Of a stretch of 64,000 bases of DNA, positions 7,089-13,816 are shown in pieces. The stretch's first letter is position 1. The number at the start of each line of letters is the position of its first letter. Location: assembly GCF_900130055.1 (NCBI RefSeq), contig NZ_FQXU01000003.1, forward strand, positions 89,627 to 153,626. The letters are read 5' to 3'. Below the pieces are notes generated by a model. The model did no database searches. It was not told where the DNA came from and saw only the letters and a program-made list of their open reading frames with translations. Made by a program: the position numbers and the translations under genes. The stretch comes from Clostridium intestinale DSM 6191 (GTDB lineage Bacteria; Bacillota; Clostridia; Clostridiales; Clostridiaceae).

Positions 7089-7574
7089 ATGAATTTGAAG
7101 GATATTAACTACAAAAGAGCTTCTGTTGAAAATGTTTATGCTATCCTAAATATCATTGTAAGATGTATGAAAGAGGTTAATTACAAAGACTATACGAATG
7201 AGCAATTTAATAAATATCTAAGCATGTTTACGAAAGAATGGTTAACTAATATTATTGCAACAAGGCACTATTATGAAGCTTGGTATGATGGGGAAATTAT
7301 AGCTGCAGGTGGAGTTAGTCGAGATTACAGACAAGACAAGCAAAGCTATTTTACTGCAATATTTGTTAACCCTGATTTTCATGGATTAGGAGTAGGAAAA
7401 GATTTGATTTTGTTTTTGGAACAAGATGAATGGTGCCTTGATAGTAATTTGATTGAAATTCCATCGTCTAAAAGTTCACATGGATTTTATTATAAATTAG
7501 GATATCAGTATCGCACAAACCCACCAATTTTTAATGAAGATGATGGATCTACAATTATGTATAAGTACAGATAA
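7089..7574 (+). CDS. GNAT N-acetyltransferase
   Basis: Predicted 161-residue acetyltransferase. The GNAT core is seen in HYYEAWYDGEIIAAGGVSR, then YFTAIFVNPDFHGLGVGKDL with the acetyl-CoA pyrophosphate loop (residues about 93-110), and the C-terminal SSKSSHGFYYKLGYQY motif typical of the fold. It is not close in sequence to the acetyltransferases at 6131 or 16238, so this is not a simple duplication. The ATG at 7089 follows a G-rich stretch (GGGTGGGG) at a long spacing. It is a single-gene unit between elements F and G. Confidence 0.87.
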   Translation: MNLKDINYKRASVENVYAILNIIVRCMKEVNYKDYTNEQFNKYLSMFTKEWLTNIIATRHYYEAWYDGEIIAAGGVSRDYRQDKQSYFTAIFVNPDFHGLGVGKDLILFLEQDEWCLDSNLIEIPSSKSSHGFYYKLGYQYRTNPPIFNEDDGSTIMYKYR

Positions 7575-7652
7575 GAAGTGTAATTTATTAATATTCAAGA
7601 ACAACTTTATTAATATTATACAAATAGAATTCCATATGAGGTTATAAAAAAC

Positions 7653-7830
7653 ACCGTAATATTCAAATGAATTTACGGTGTTTTTTACTTCGCTATTCAA
7701 AAATAATAACAGGTATGAATTTATGGCGAAGTAAGTGCTTCTTTGAAAATTGAACAATGTGGTATTGGATAAATATGATATAATTGTAAGAGGATACTAA
7801 GTTAAATTATAGGGCTAAATAATAATTTGA
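7653..7830 (+). repeat. Intergenic element copy G, with shared leader
   Basis: The hairpin is extended to ACACCGTA...TACGGTGT (7651-7681), followed by TTTTT. The inner arms ACTTCGC (7687-7693) and GCGAAGT (7726-7732) are perfect complements. The right end TTGAACAATGTGGTATT lies at 7750-7766. The -10 TATAAT is at 7779-7784. The leader GTAAGAGGATAC, then TTAAATTATAGGGCTAAATA, matches copy E and the site at 19.5 kb. Confidence 0.93.
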
Positions 7831-7843
7831 TGGAGGGATAATA

Positions 7844-8218
7844 ATGTCTATAGAAAAATTTGCTAATGAATTTTGGGAGTGTGTTGCATCTCAAGATAAA
7901 GATGAGTTAAGAAAATATTTCTGTGAAGATGCAACTATCAGATGGCACTGCACAAATGAATGTTTTAGTGTTGATGAGTATATTATTGCAAACTGTGAGT
8001 ATCCAGGAACATGGAATGGTGAAGTTGAGCGTATTGTTCAATTAGATAATAGCATTATTACGGTTACACGAGTTTGGGATGAAAGCATGTCTTTTCACGC
8101 AACTTCATTTTTTATAATAGAGAATAATAAAATTAAAGAACTTGATGAATATTTTGGAGATGATGGTTCTGCTCCAAAATGGAGATTAGATAAACAAATT
8201 GGAAAACCTATTAAGTAA
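7844..8218 (+). CDS. SnoaL/NTF2-like protein
   Basis: Predicted 124-residue NTF2-fold protein: helix FANEFWECVASQDKDELRKYF, then EDATIRWHCTNECFSVDEYI, then strands ending FHATSFFIIENNKIKELDEYFGDDG. The layout is that of SnoaL-like ketosteroid-isomerase-fold proteins. The catalytic role and ligand are unknown. ATG 7844 follows TGGAGGGAT. It opens the longest array unit (G to H), which continues with a metallophosphoesterase, a broken methyltransferase and a condensation-like protein. No element separates these genes, so they may be co-transcribed. Confidence 0.8.
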   Translation: MSIEKFANEFWECVASQDKDELRKYFCEDATIRWHCTNECFSVDEYIIANCEYPGTWNGEVERIVQLDNSIITVTRVWDESMSFHATSFFIIENNKIKELDEYFGDDGSAPKWRLDKQIGKPIK

Positions 8219-8244
8219 ATAGTAAATTTGTGGGGGAGTAGAAA

Positions 8245-9105
8245 ATGGATATAGCAGTCTTATCAGATGTTCATGGCAATTACATTGCATTAGAGCGTTG
8301 CCTTGAATATGCACTTTCACGTAATATTAATACGTTTTTCTTTTTGGGTGATTATGTTGGCGAATTAGCTTACCCTGAGAGGACAATGAAAATACTATAT
8401 GATTTTAATGAAAAATATAAATGTTATTTCATCAAGGGAAATAAGGAAGATTACTGGCTGAAATATCGTGCTGATGGTGAAAAAGGTTGGGAAGACAAAA
8501 ATTCTGCTAGTGGTTCATTACTATATACGTATCAATCACTTACATCTAAAGATTTGAATTTTTTTGCACAGTTACAACCAGTGAAAGAGATAACAATAGA
8601 TGATATGACAGCAATAACTATTTGCCATGGTTCTCCTTATAAAATAAATGAAAAGATGTTGCTAGATGATAATAAGACTATAGAAATTATGAACAGGGTA
8701 AAAACTTCAATTATCTTATGTGGTCATTCCCATATACAATGTAAAATTGTACATAACGATAAATGTGTTCTAAACCCTGGGGCTGTTGGAGTACCTCTTT
8801 TTAGTGAAGGAAAGACGCAGTTTTTGATATTGCATGGAAATGGTGAGGAATGGTCAGAGGAATTTATAAGTCTTGAGTATGATGTTGATGGTGTAATCAG
8901 AGATATGGATGAAGTTAAGCTTGATGAACACGCATATTACTGGAGTGTGTTAACTAAAAATATACTGCGTGGAGGTAATACATCACATGGTAAAATTCTA
9001 TCAAGAGCTATGGAGTTATGTAGAGAAAAAACTGGTAATTGTGTTTGGCCTAATATTCCTGAAAAGTGTTGGAAACAGGCTATAAAGGAGTTAATAGGAT
9101 TATAA
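8245..9105 (+). CDS. Metallophosphoesterase (calcineurin-like)
   Basis: Predicted 286-residue binuclear-metal phosphoesterase of the YfcE/MJ0936 group. Metal-site motifs appear in order: DVHGN (residues 8-12), GDYVGE (about 35-40), GNKED (about 66-70), CHGSP (about 127-131) and CGHSHIQ (about 158-164). A C-terminal extension after residue 195 is not part of the core fold. Substrates of such enzymes are phosphodiesters or nucleotides; none is assigned here. It starts 26 bp after the SnoaL-like gene with its own GGGGGAG site, consistent with an operon. Confidence 0.88.
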   Translation: MDIAVLSDVHGNYIALERCLEYALSRNINTFFFLGDYVGELAYPERTMKILYDFNEKYKCYFIKGNKEDYWLKYRADGEKGWEDKNSASGSLLYTYQSLTSKDLNFFAQLQPVKEITIDDMTAITICHGSPYKINEKMLLDDNKTIEIMNRVKTSIILCGHSHIQCKIVHNDKCVLNPGAVGVPLFSEGKTQFLILHGNGEEWSEEFISLEYDVDGVIRDMDEVKLDEHAYYWSVLTKNILRGGNTSHGKILSRAMELCREKTGNCVWPNIPEKCWKQAIKELIGL

Positions 9106-9125
9106 ATGTATGTGGAGGCTTTATT

Positions 9126-9655
9126 ATGGAGGGAAATGAAAGTTATAAAACTGCATACGCAGCAGCCTATGCAAGATTGATTGAGCAACATGAACCTACA
9201 GAAACGAGATTATTTAATGATATATTTGTTAAAAACTTTTTTAGTAAGTATATTAATTCTATTATGAAGTTTGGTGCTATTAGAAAATTCATGATTTCAA
9301 TGTATAACTCAACATCCATAGGGCTTTATGGATTACAAGTGTGTAGAACAAAATATATTGATGAAAAGCTTCATATGGAAGTGCACTAGTATTTACTTAT
9401 GTGTTAAAAAGCGTGATTGATGGAACTGAGAGTAAGGTAGGTGCAGAAGCATTGACTACTTTATTTAAAGCAGGAGGAGAACCTTGGAGTTTTGGTCTAA
9501 ACCCATCAGAAGTAGATAACTTCATAAAACAATATAACCTTAAGCTTATTGAGAACGTAGGAATGTCTTACTATGAAGAAAATTATCTAAAATGTATAAA
9601 TAGAAAACTACATGTATCACCCATTGAAAGAGTCGTTTATGCAGAACTAATTTAA
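9126..9655 (+). pseudogene. LCM/TIGR00027-type SAM methyltransferase, internally deleted
   Basis: The N-terminal piece (ATG 9126 to a stop at 9387-9389) ends YIDEKLHMEVH. After a short gap, a second frame carries the C-terminal piece (about 9390-9655; FTYVLKSVIDGT, then GGEPWSFGLNP, ending RVVYAELI). Both pieces fit the ends of leucine-carboxyl-methyltransferase-like proteins of roughly 285-300 residues. The middle, including the glycine-rich SAM site expected right after MEVHKG, is missing, and the junction is out of frame. A GGAGG ribosome site precedes the start. It should be inactive. The family call rests on remembered end motifs. Confidence 0.72.
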
Positions 9656-9713
9656 AATAGTCTGATATTGTGTACTCATTATAAGTATTAGGTGGAAGGA
9701 AGGGTGTAGTAAA

Positions 9714-10976
9714 ATGCCAAATAGTCATCTTAATTATCAAGTTGAAGCATGGGATACACTTCAACACCTTTTCAGAGTTAAAAATATTAATGACCATACA
9801 TTGCATTTTGTAGCAACACTTGCAGAAAAACTTGACTTAGGTCGATTTAAACAGGCAGTAAATATTTCAGCCAAAGTATTTCCTCTTATTAGAAGTAGTT
9901 TCAATGAAAATAAAAATCAAGCTTACTGGGAGGATAAGGGATATACAGCAGATGATATTGTAAAGCTTGTAGTAACATCGAATGTGGATAAAAGTATTAA
10001 TGCATTTATCTGCAAAGAAATAGATACACTAAATGGGCCGCAGCTTAAGATTGAGGTTATTCGAGATGACAAAAATGACACTCTCTGTGTTGTAATTAAC
10101 CATATGTTATGTGATGCTGCTGGATTTAAGGATTATCTTTATATGCTGGCTGACATTTATTCAAACATGAAAGAAAAGTCAAACTATTTTCCAAAACCAA
10201 TTGGCAATAGAAGGATAAGCCAAATATTAAAGGCGTTTTCAGCAGGTGAGAAATTAAAAATCATATTTAGTAAAAATGATATGTTTTCCCTTGATCCAGC
10301 TAAGTTTGAACTTGAGGGGGATACTAGTAACCCTTTTATTGAGATTCGTGAGATTTCAAAAGAGCGTTTTTATCAAATTAAAGCCTATGCCAAAAAGCAT
10401 GATGCTACCGTGAATGATGTCATCCTTACAGCTTACTTGAGGGTTCTTTCTCAAATATTTGGACGTGTTATTAGTATAACTTGTACAGTAGACATGAGAA
10501 AATATCTTCCGAGTAGAAAAGCAGAAGGTATTTGCAATTTATGTACTAATCTTACTTGCGATATAGGTTCTGAGATTGGTACAGAATTTGAACAAACTCT
10601 TGGTAAAGTAAAAAGGGTAATGGATAAAGAAAAATTAAATATTGCCTGCGTTAAAAGTATCAATTTAATGGAAAAGGTTTTTGATATATTCCCTTATAAA
10701 TTGGCAAGGGGTATCGTAAAAAAGAAATTTACTAATCCATTAATTGCATTCACCAATATAGGGATACTTGATAAGACAAGGCTTAAGTTTGGGAAAGTTG
10801 AAATTACTAAAGCATATATGACTGGTTCAATTAAATATAGTCCCTATTTTCAGTTAGCTATCTCAACATTTGATAATCAGGCAATACTTAGTGTTAATCT
10901 TTATGGAACCCAATCTGACAGAAATACAATATCGTTCTTTTTAGATAAACTTGTTAAAGAGTTAAATGAAGACTAG
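9714..10976 (+). CDS. Condensation-domain-like acyltransferase
   Basis: Predicted 420-residue protein of the CoA-dependent acyltransferase/condensation superfamily. The active-site region reads VINHMLCDAAGF near residue 130; the usual HHxxxDG is here NHxxxDA, keeping the catalytic second His and the Asp. The second-half motif (TCTVDMRKYLP around residue 258) matches the conserved DxR-type structural segment. Stand-alone members of this group include alcohol acetyltransferase-like and lipid-acylating proteins; the substrate is unknown. ATG 9714 lies 17 bp downstream of a GGTGGAAGG site. It is the last gene of the long G-to-H unit. Confidence 0.75.
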   Translation: MPNSHLNYQVEAWDTLQHLFRVKNINDHTLHFVATLAEKLDLGRFKQAVNISAKVFPLIRSSFNENKNQAYWEDKGYTADDIVKLVVTSNVDKSINAFICKEIDTLNGPQLKIEVIRDDKNDTLCVVINHMLCDAAGFKDYLYMLADIYSNMKEKSNYFPKPIGNRRISQILKAFSAGEKLKIIFSKNDMFSLDPAKFELEGDTSNPFIEIREISKERFYQIKAYAKKHDATVNDVILTAYLRVLSQIFGRVISITCTVDMRKYLPSRKAEGICNLCTNLTCDIGSEIGTEFEQTLGKVKRVMDKEKLNIACVKSINLMEKVFDIFPYKLARGIVKKKFTNPLIAFTNIGILDKTRLKFGKVEITKAYMTGSIKYSPYFQLAISTFDNQAILSVNLYGTQSDRNTISFFLDKLVKELNED

Positions 10977-10995
10977 CTAAACGTTCCTTGTAATT

Positions 10996-11045
10996 GACTC
11001 TTTGAAAATTTAATGCTGTGTTGGAATATAATAAACTCATAATTA
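10996..11045 (+). repeat. Intergenic element copy H (right end only)
   Basis: GACTCTTTGAAAATTTAAT and GCTGTGTTGGAATATAATA match the right terminal part and promoter start of copy F (CTCTTTGAAAGTTGAAT, GGTGTTGGAATAATA). The left terminator hairpin and inner repeat are absent. The following gene is on the opposite strand, so this promoter remnant points into the back of ybaK. Confidence 0.7.
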
Positions 11046-11060
11046 ATTTCGTGACAAATA

Positions 11061-11093
11061 GCCATAAGATACTTAAAAAAATATCCTATGGCT
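11061..11093 (-). terminator. Hairpin downstream of the ybaK-like gene
   Basis: GCCATAAGATA and TATCCTATGGC pair with one mismatch around an A-rich loop. On the minus strand the hairpin starts 4 bases after the stop codon of the ybaK-like gene. The tract beyond it (ATTTGTC) is only weakly T-rich. Confidence 0.55.
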
Positions 11094-11097
11094 ACAC

Positions 11098-11577
11098 TTA
11101 TTTAACACAAATAATATTTCCCTTTGTTATTTCTGCCAAAATTTTAGGAGTTAATTTAAAAACAGCATTAGGAGTTCCAGCAGCAGCCCAAATTTCTTCG
11201 TACTGCATTAAATCTTCATCTATAAAGGTAGCTATAGGAGTTTTGTGTCCAATAGGCGGAATTCCACCAATTGCAAAACCTGTATGTTCCAAAACAAAGT
11301 CTGCATCTGCTTTCCCTAATTTTTCACCAATATATTCCTTGATCGCCTTTTCATTAATTCTATTTGTACCACTTGCTATAATCAATATAGGATTTTTAGT
11401 TGTTTTACCCTGGAAAATTAATGATTTGGCTATTTGACTTACTGTACAGCCTATTGTATTTGCTGCTTCTTGTGCAGTACGGGTAGAATCGGATAGCTCT
11501 ATTACATTAAGCTCAAATCCAAATTCATTTAGTACACTTTGCACTTTTTCTGCGCTCTTCTTTAAGTTAGATGACAT
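11098..11577 (-). CDS. ybaK: YbaK/EbsC-type aminoacyl-tRNA deacylase
   Basis: Predicted 159-residue YbaK/EbsC protein of the family that hydrolyses mischarged Cys-tRNAPro, Ala-tRNAPro and similar species in trans. Diagnostic segments are GCTVSQIAKSLIFQG (residues about 39-53), a basic centre with NEKAIKEYIGEKLGKADADFV, and the GFAIGGIPPIGHK loop (about 101-113). The length is normal. The minus-strand start at 11577 follows GGAGGGAAC. It is divergent from the XRE-cupin regulator at 11702 with a 124-bp shared promoter region, so that regulator may control it. It is the only minus-strand gene of the array. Confidence 0.88.
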   Translation of the reverse strand: MSSNLKKSAEKVQSVLNEFGFELNVIELSDSTRTAQEAANTIGCTVSQIAKSLIFQGKTTKNPILIIASGTNRINEKAIKEYIGEKLGKADADFVLEHTGFAIGGIPPIGHKTPIATFIDEDLMQYEEIWAAAGTPNAVFKLTPKILAEITKGNIICVK

Positions 11578-11701
11578 AAAAGTTCCCTCCTTTAATTGTG
11601 CTTATAATTTTTTTTCACATAATATAGTAAATATGTAATTACTGTTGTATAATATATTATACATACGTTCAGAATAACATACAACCCTTGGGGGAATTTA
11701 T

Positions 11702-12256
11702 ATGAAGGACTTTAACTTGATAATAGGTAAAAATTTAAATAAAATAAGAAAACAAAAAAAATTGAGCCTTGATAAGGTTGCAGAACTTACTGGAGTAAGT
11801 AAAGCGATGTTAGCTCAAATAGAAAAAGGTAGTTCAAATCCAAGTGTATCTACTCTATGGAAAATCGCTACAGGACTAAATGTATCATTTTCTTATTTTA
11901 TGGAAGAAGATGATATGGAAATTGTTTATATTTGTCACAATGATATTAAACCTATAGTAGAAAGTGATGAAAAAATGAGAGTGTTTCCTCTTTTCCCATA
12001 TGATAACACTAGAAGATTTGAAGTATTTACTATTGAACTTGAGGCGGGTTGTAATCATCAATCATTGCCACACAATGAGGGGACTGAAGAGTATATTATT
12101 GTTACAAAAGGGCAGATGGAAGTGGAAATAGGAACTTCAATATATAAGTTATCACATGGAGATGCGATAAGATATTTTGCAAATAAGCCACATTGTTATA
12201 GAAATATAACAAATGAAATAGTAAGTTTTCAACACATAATATATTATTTAAAATAG
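11702..12256 (+). CDS. XRE-family regulator with C-terminal cupin
   Basis: Predicted 184-residue transcriptional regulator. Residues about 6-62 form an XRE/Cro helix-turn-helix (LNKIRKQKKLSLDKVAELTG, then KAMLAQIEKGSSNPSVSTLW). Residues about 85-180 form a double-stranded beta-helix cupin with LPHNEGTEEYIIVTKGQMEV and a late His (KPHCYRN). Regulators with this fusion usually sense small metabolites. It is divergent from ybaK and 28 bp upstream of the AlaX-like gene, so it probably regulates both editing enzymes. The spacer 11578-11701 contains AT-rich promoters but no clear long palindrome. Confidence 0.9.
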   Translation: MKDFNLIIGKNLNKIRKQKKLSLDKVAELTGVSKAMLAQIEKGSSNPSVSTLWKIATGLNVSFSYFMEEDDMEIVYICHNDIKPIVESDEKMRVFPLFPYDNTRRFEVFTIELEAGCNHQSLPHNEGTEEYIIVTKGQMEVEIGTSIYKLSHGDAIRYFANKPHCYRNITNEIVSFQHIIYYLK

Positions 12257-12284
12257 AAGTGAGATAGAGAAGAGAGGTTATGAA

Positions 12285-12929
12285 ATGAGTGTTAAGAAGT
12301 TATTTTGGGAAAATCCTTACTTAACAAAAATTGAAGCAAAAGTAACGAGTGTAAACAGTAATGTTATTACTCTTGACCAAACAATTGCATTTGCTTTTTC
12401 AGGAGGTCAACAGTCTGATTCAGGAACTATAGGGGGATTTGAAATCGTAGAAGCCAAAAAGGAAGGAAAAGAAATTTTCTATACTATTGGAGACAACCAT
12501 GACCTAGTACCGAATCAAAATGTTATAGTTACAATTGATTGGGAAAAGAGATATAGGTTGATGAAATTGCATTTTTCAGCTGAAATAATCTTGGAACTAG
12601 TGTATCAAAACTATAATCATCCTGATAAAATTGGAGCAAATATAACTTTTGATAAGGCAAGAGTAGACTTCTTTTGGGAAGGAAGAATTTCTGAAATATT
12701 TCCAGAACTCCTCAATAAAGCAAACAACATAATAAATTCAAACTTGGATATAGTTAGTGCTTTCGATGATGAGGAAAATGAAAAAAGATATTGGTACATA
12801 GAAGGGTTTGCAAAAGTTCCATGTGGAGGAACACATATAAGAAATACAGGAGAAATCGGCACGATATCTTTAAAAAGAAAAAATTTGGGCAGTGGTAAGG
12901 AAAGAATAGAAATATACCTACAGTCATAA
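12285..12929 (+). CDS. AlaX-like alanyl-tRNA editing protein, altered zinc site
   Basis: Predicted 214-residue AlaX-type protein, homologous to the editing (second-domain) region of AlaRS. Such proteins deacylate Ser- or Gly-tRNAAla in trans. The C-terminal zinc motif CGGTH is intact at residues 180-184. The first zinc motif, normally HxxxH, reads HFSAE at residues 96-100 followed by Ile, so its second His is missing and metal binding may be changed. FSGGQQSDSG (38-47) matches the conserved glycine-rich segment. ATG 12285 follows AGAGAGG. It lies in one unit with the XRE-cupin gene and is followed by element copy I. Confidence 0.87.
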   Translation: MSVKKLFWENPYLTKIEAKVTSVNSNVITLDQTIAFAFSGGQQSDSGTIGGFEIVEAKKEGKEIFYTIGDNHDLVPNQNVIVTIDWEKRYRLMKLHFSAEIILELVYQNYNHPDKIGANITFDKARVDFFWEGRISEIFPELLNKANNIINSNLDIVSAFDDEENEKRYWYIEGFAKVPCGGTHIRNTGEIGTISLKRKNLGSGKERIEIYLQS

Positions 12930-12997
12930 GTGTAGGGTTTGATTAGTAAACAATGTTTTTATTACTCATATAAAACTAAATATAAAGTTATTATGAT

Positions 12998-13136
12998 ACC
13001 GTATTATTCAAATGAATTTACGGTATCTTTTTACGTTGCAATACAAAAAAGTTAGTTTAAAACCTGAAATTATTGCGAATTAAATGGTTCTTTGAAAAAT
13101 GAATAATGGAGTTTTGGATAAATATGATATAATTAA
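12998..13136 (+). repeat. Intergenic element copy I, with promoter
   Basis: The hairpin at 12998-13024 (TACGGT variant) is followed by ATCTTTTT. The inner left arm is ACGTTGCAATA and the right arm TATTGCGAAT. The right end TGAATAATGGAGTTTT lies at 13099-13114. The extended -10 promoter TGATATAAT has TATAAT at 13128-13133. Downstream there is no intact gene: 13149-13229 is an in-frame hydrophobic remnant (VKKAVAIFSLCVAIF...) without a start codon, followed by the pseudogene at 13261. Confidence 0.92.
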
Positions 13137-13260
13137 TTAATAATTGTAAAAAAAGCAGTTGCTATATTTAGCTTATGTGTTGCAATATTTATTTTTGGTA
13201 TTTCAATTTTTATATTTTTAACAAGATGAATTTTAGTTTGAAAAGGAGTGAAGCGTTACA

Positions 13261-13508
13261 ATGTAAATTTTTAACATAAATCTTAATATATACTATTCAG
13301 CACCAGAAAGAGTATGGGATAAATTAATACAGTTATATCAAGAGATGCCTTATTGGAATAGATTTGTACATGGTTGTCCCCAGTGGTATGGAGTTGGTGG
13401 AAAGTTGATTGAGGCAAGTGTTGAAGTTTTATGCTGAATTGCCAGAACAAGAATGGGACACATGGATTTCACTATTTAAAACTAAGGCGACATTATTATT
13501 AGAAAGAG
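13261..13508 (+). pseudogene. Decayed small soluble protein gene
   Basis: AAAAGGAG precedes ATG 13261, but the second codon is TAA. The frame then reads ILTISLNI-like residues into YYSAPERVWDKLIQLYQEM, PYWNRFVHGCPQWYG and GGKLIEASVE. It hits a frameshift near 13426 and continues in another frame as FYAELPEQEWDTWISLF. Its end is replaced at about 13509 by sequence homologous to 31859 onward. I recall a family of short clostridial and bacillar proteins with this pattern but no name. Three separate lesions make it a clear pseudogene. Confidence 0.75.
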
Positions 13509-13640
13509 AGTCCATTTTAAATATAAAAGCTCCTAAGCTTATAAGTTCATAAAAAGATTTACTGATCATAATAATAACATTTTATAATATCGCTCTGCTA
13601 TAAACTTATAAAGGGTTATGGCAGAGTTTTTTATTTACCA
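13509..13640 (+). repeat. Truncated copy of the 31.86-32.02 kb sequence, with terminator
   Basis: CATTTTAAATATAAAAGCTC, GATTTACTGATCATAATAAT and ATTTTATAATATCGCTCTGC match 31857-32011, the 3' end and terminator of the gene at 31518, with about 30 bases deleted in the middle. The terminator (CTCTGC, then TTATGGCAGAG, then TTTTTTATTT) is retained around 13593-13636. This is a fragment of a paralogous gene end joined to an unrelated pseudogene. Confidence 0.8.
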
Positions 13641-13705
13641 TCAATGAGCAGATAAATCAGAAATCAGAGAAATTTATTTATAAATTTATAAAGTATAGGA
13701 ATATA

Positions 13706-13747
13706 TGTTCTCTTAAGTGGTAATAATAATTAAGAGAACAAACGTTC
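13706..13747 (+). promoter_or_regulatory. LexA-type box overlapping an inverted repeat
   Basis: GAACAAACGTTC at 13736-13747 fits the Gram-positive LexA consensus GAAC-N4-GTTC, including the preferred purine/pyrimidine pattern inside. Immediately left is an 11-bp perfect inverted repeat, TGTTCTCTTAA (13706-13716) with TTAAGAGAACA (13730-13740), whose right arm supplies the GAAC. A TATAAT at 13776-13781 and the gene at 13817 lie downstream. SOS control of that gene is inferred. Confidence 0.6.
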
Positions 13748-13816
13748 TGGATATCGAGGGGCCTAATATTAAAATTATAATTAAGTTGTTTTGCTTAATT
13801 GAAATAGGAGGGTGAA

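Noticed and set aside
11018-11437. A 139-codon gene on the + strand opposite ybaK
   Set aside because: It is the antisense shadow of the well-supported YbaK/EbsC gene, begins inside the truncated element copy H and has no ribosome site.
3573-13136. Intergenic elements as classical integron attC sites
   Set aside because: Only copy D has a clear GTTRRRY-type string at its right end (GTTGGGT). The matching RYYYAAC box on the left is absent in all copies, and no integrase gene is in the window. The resemblance is architectural only.
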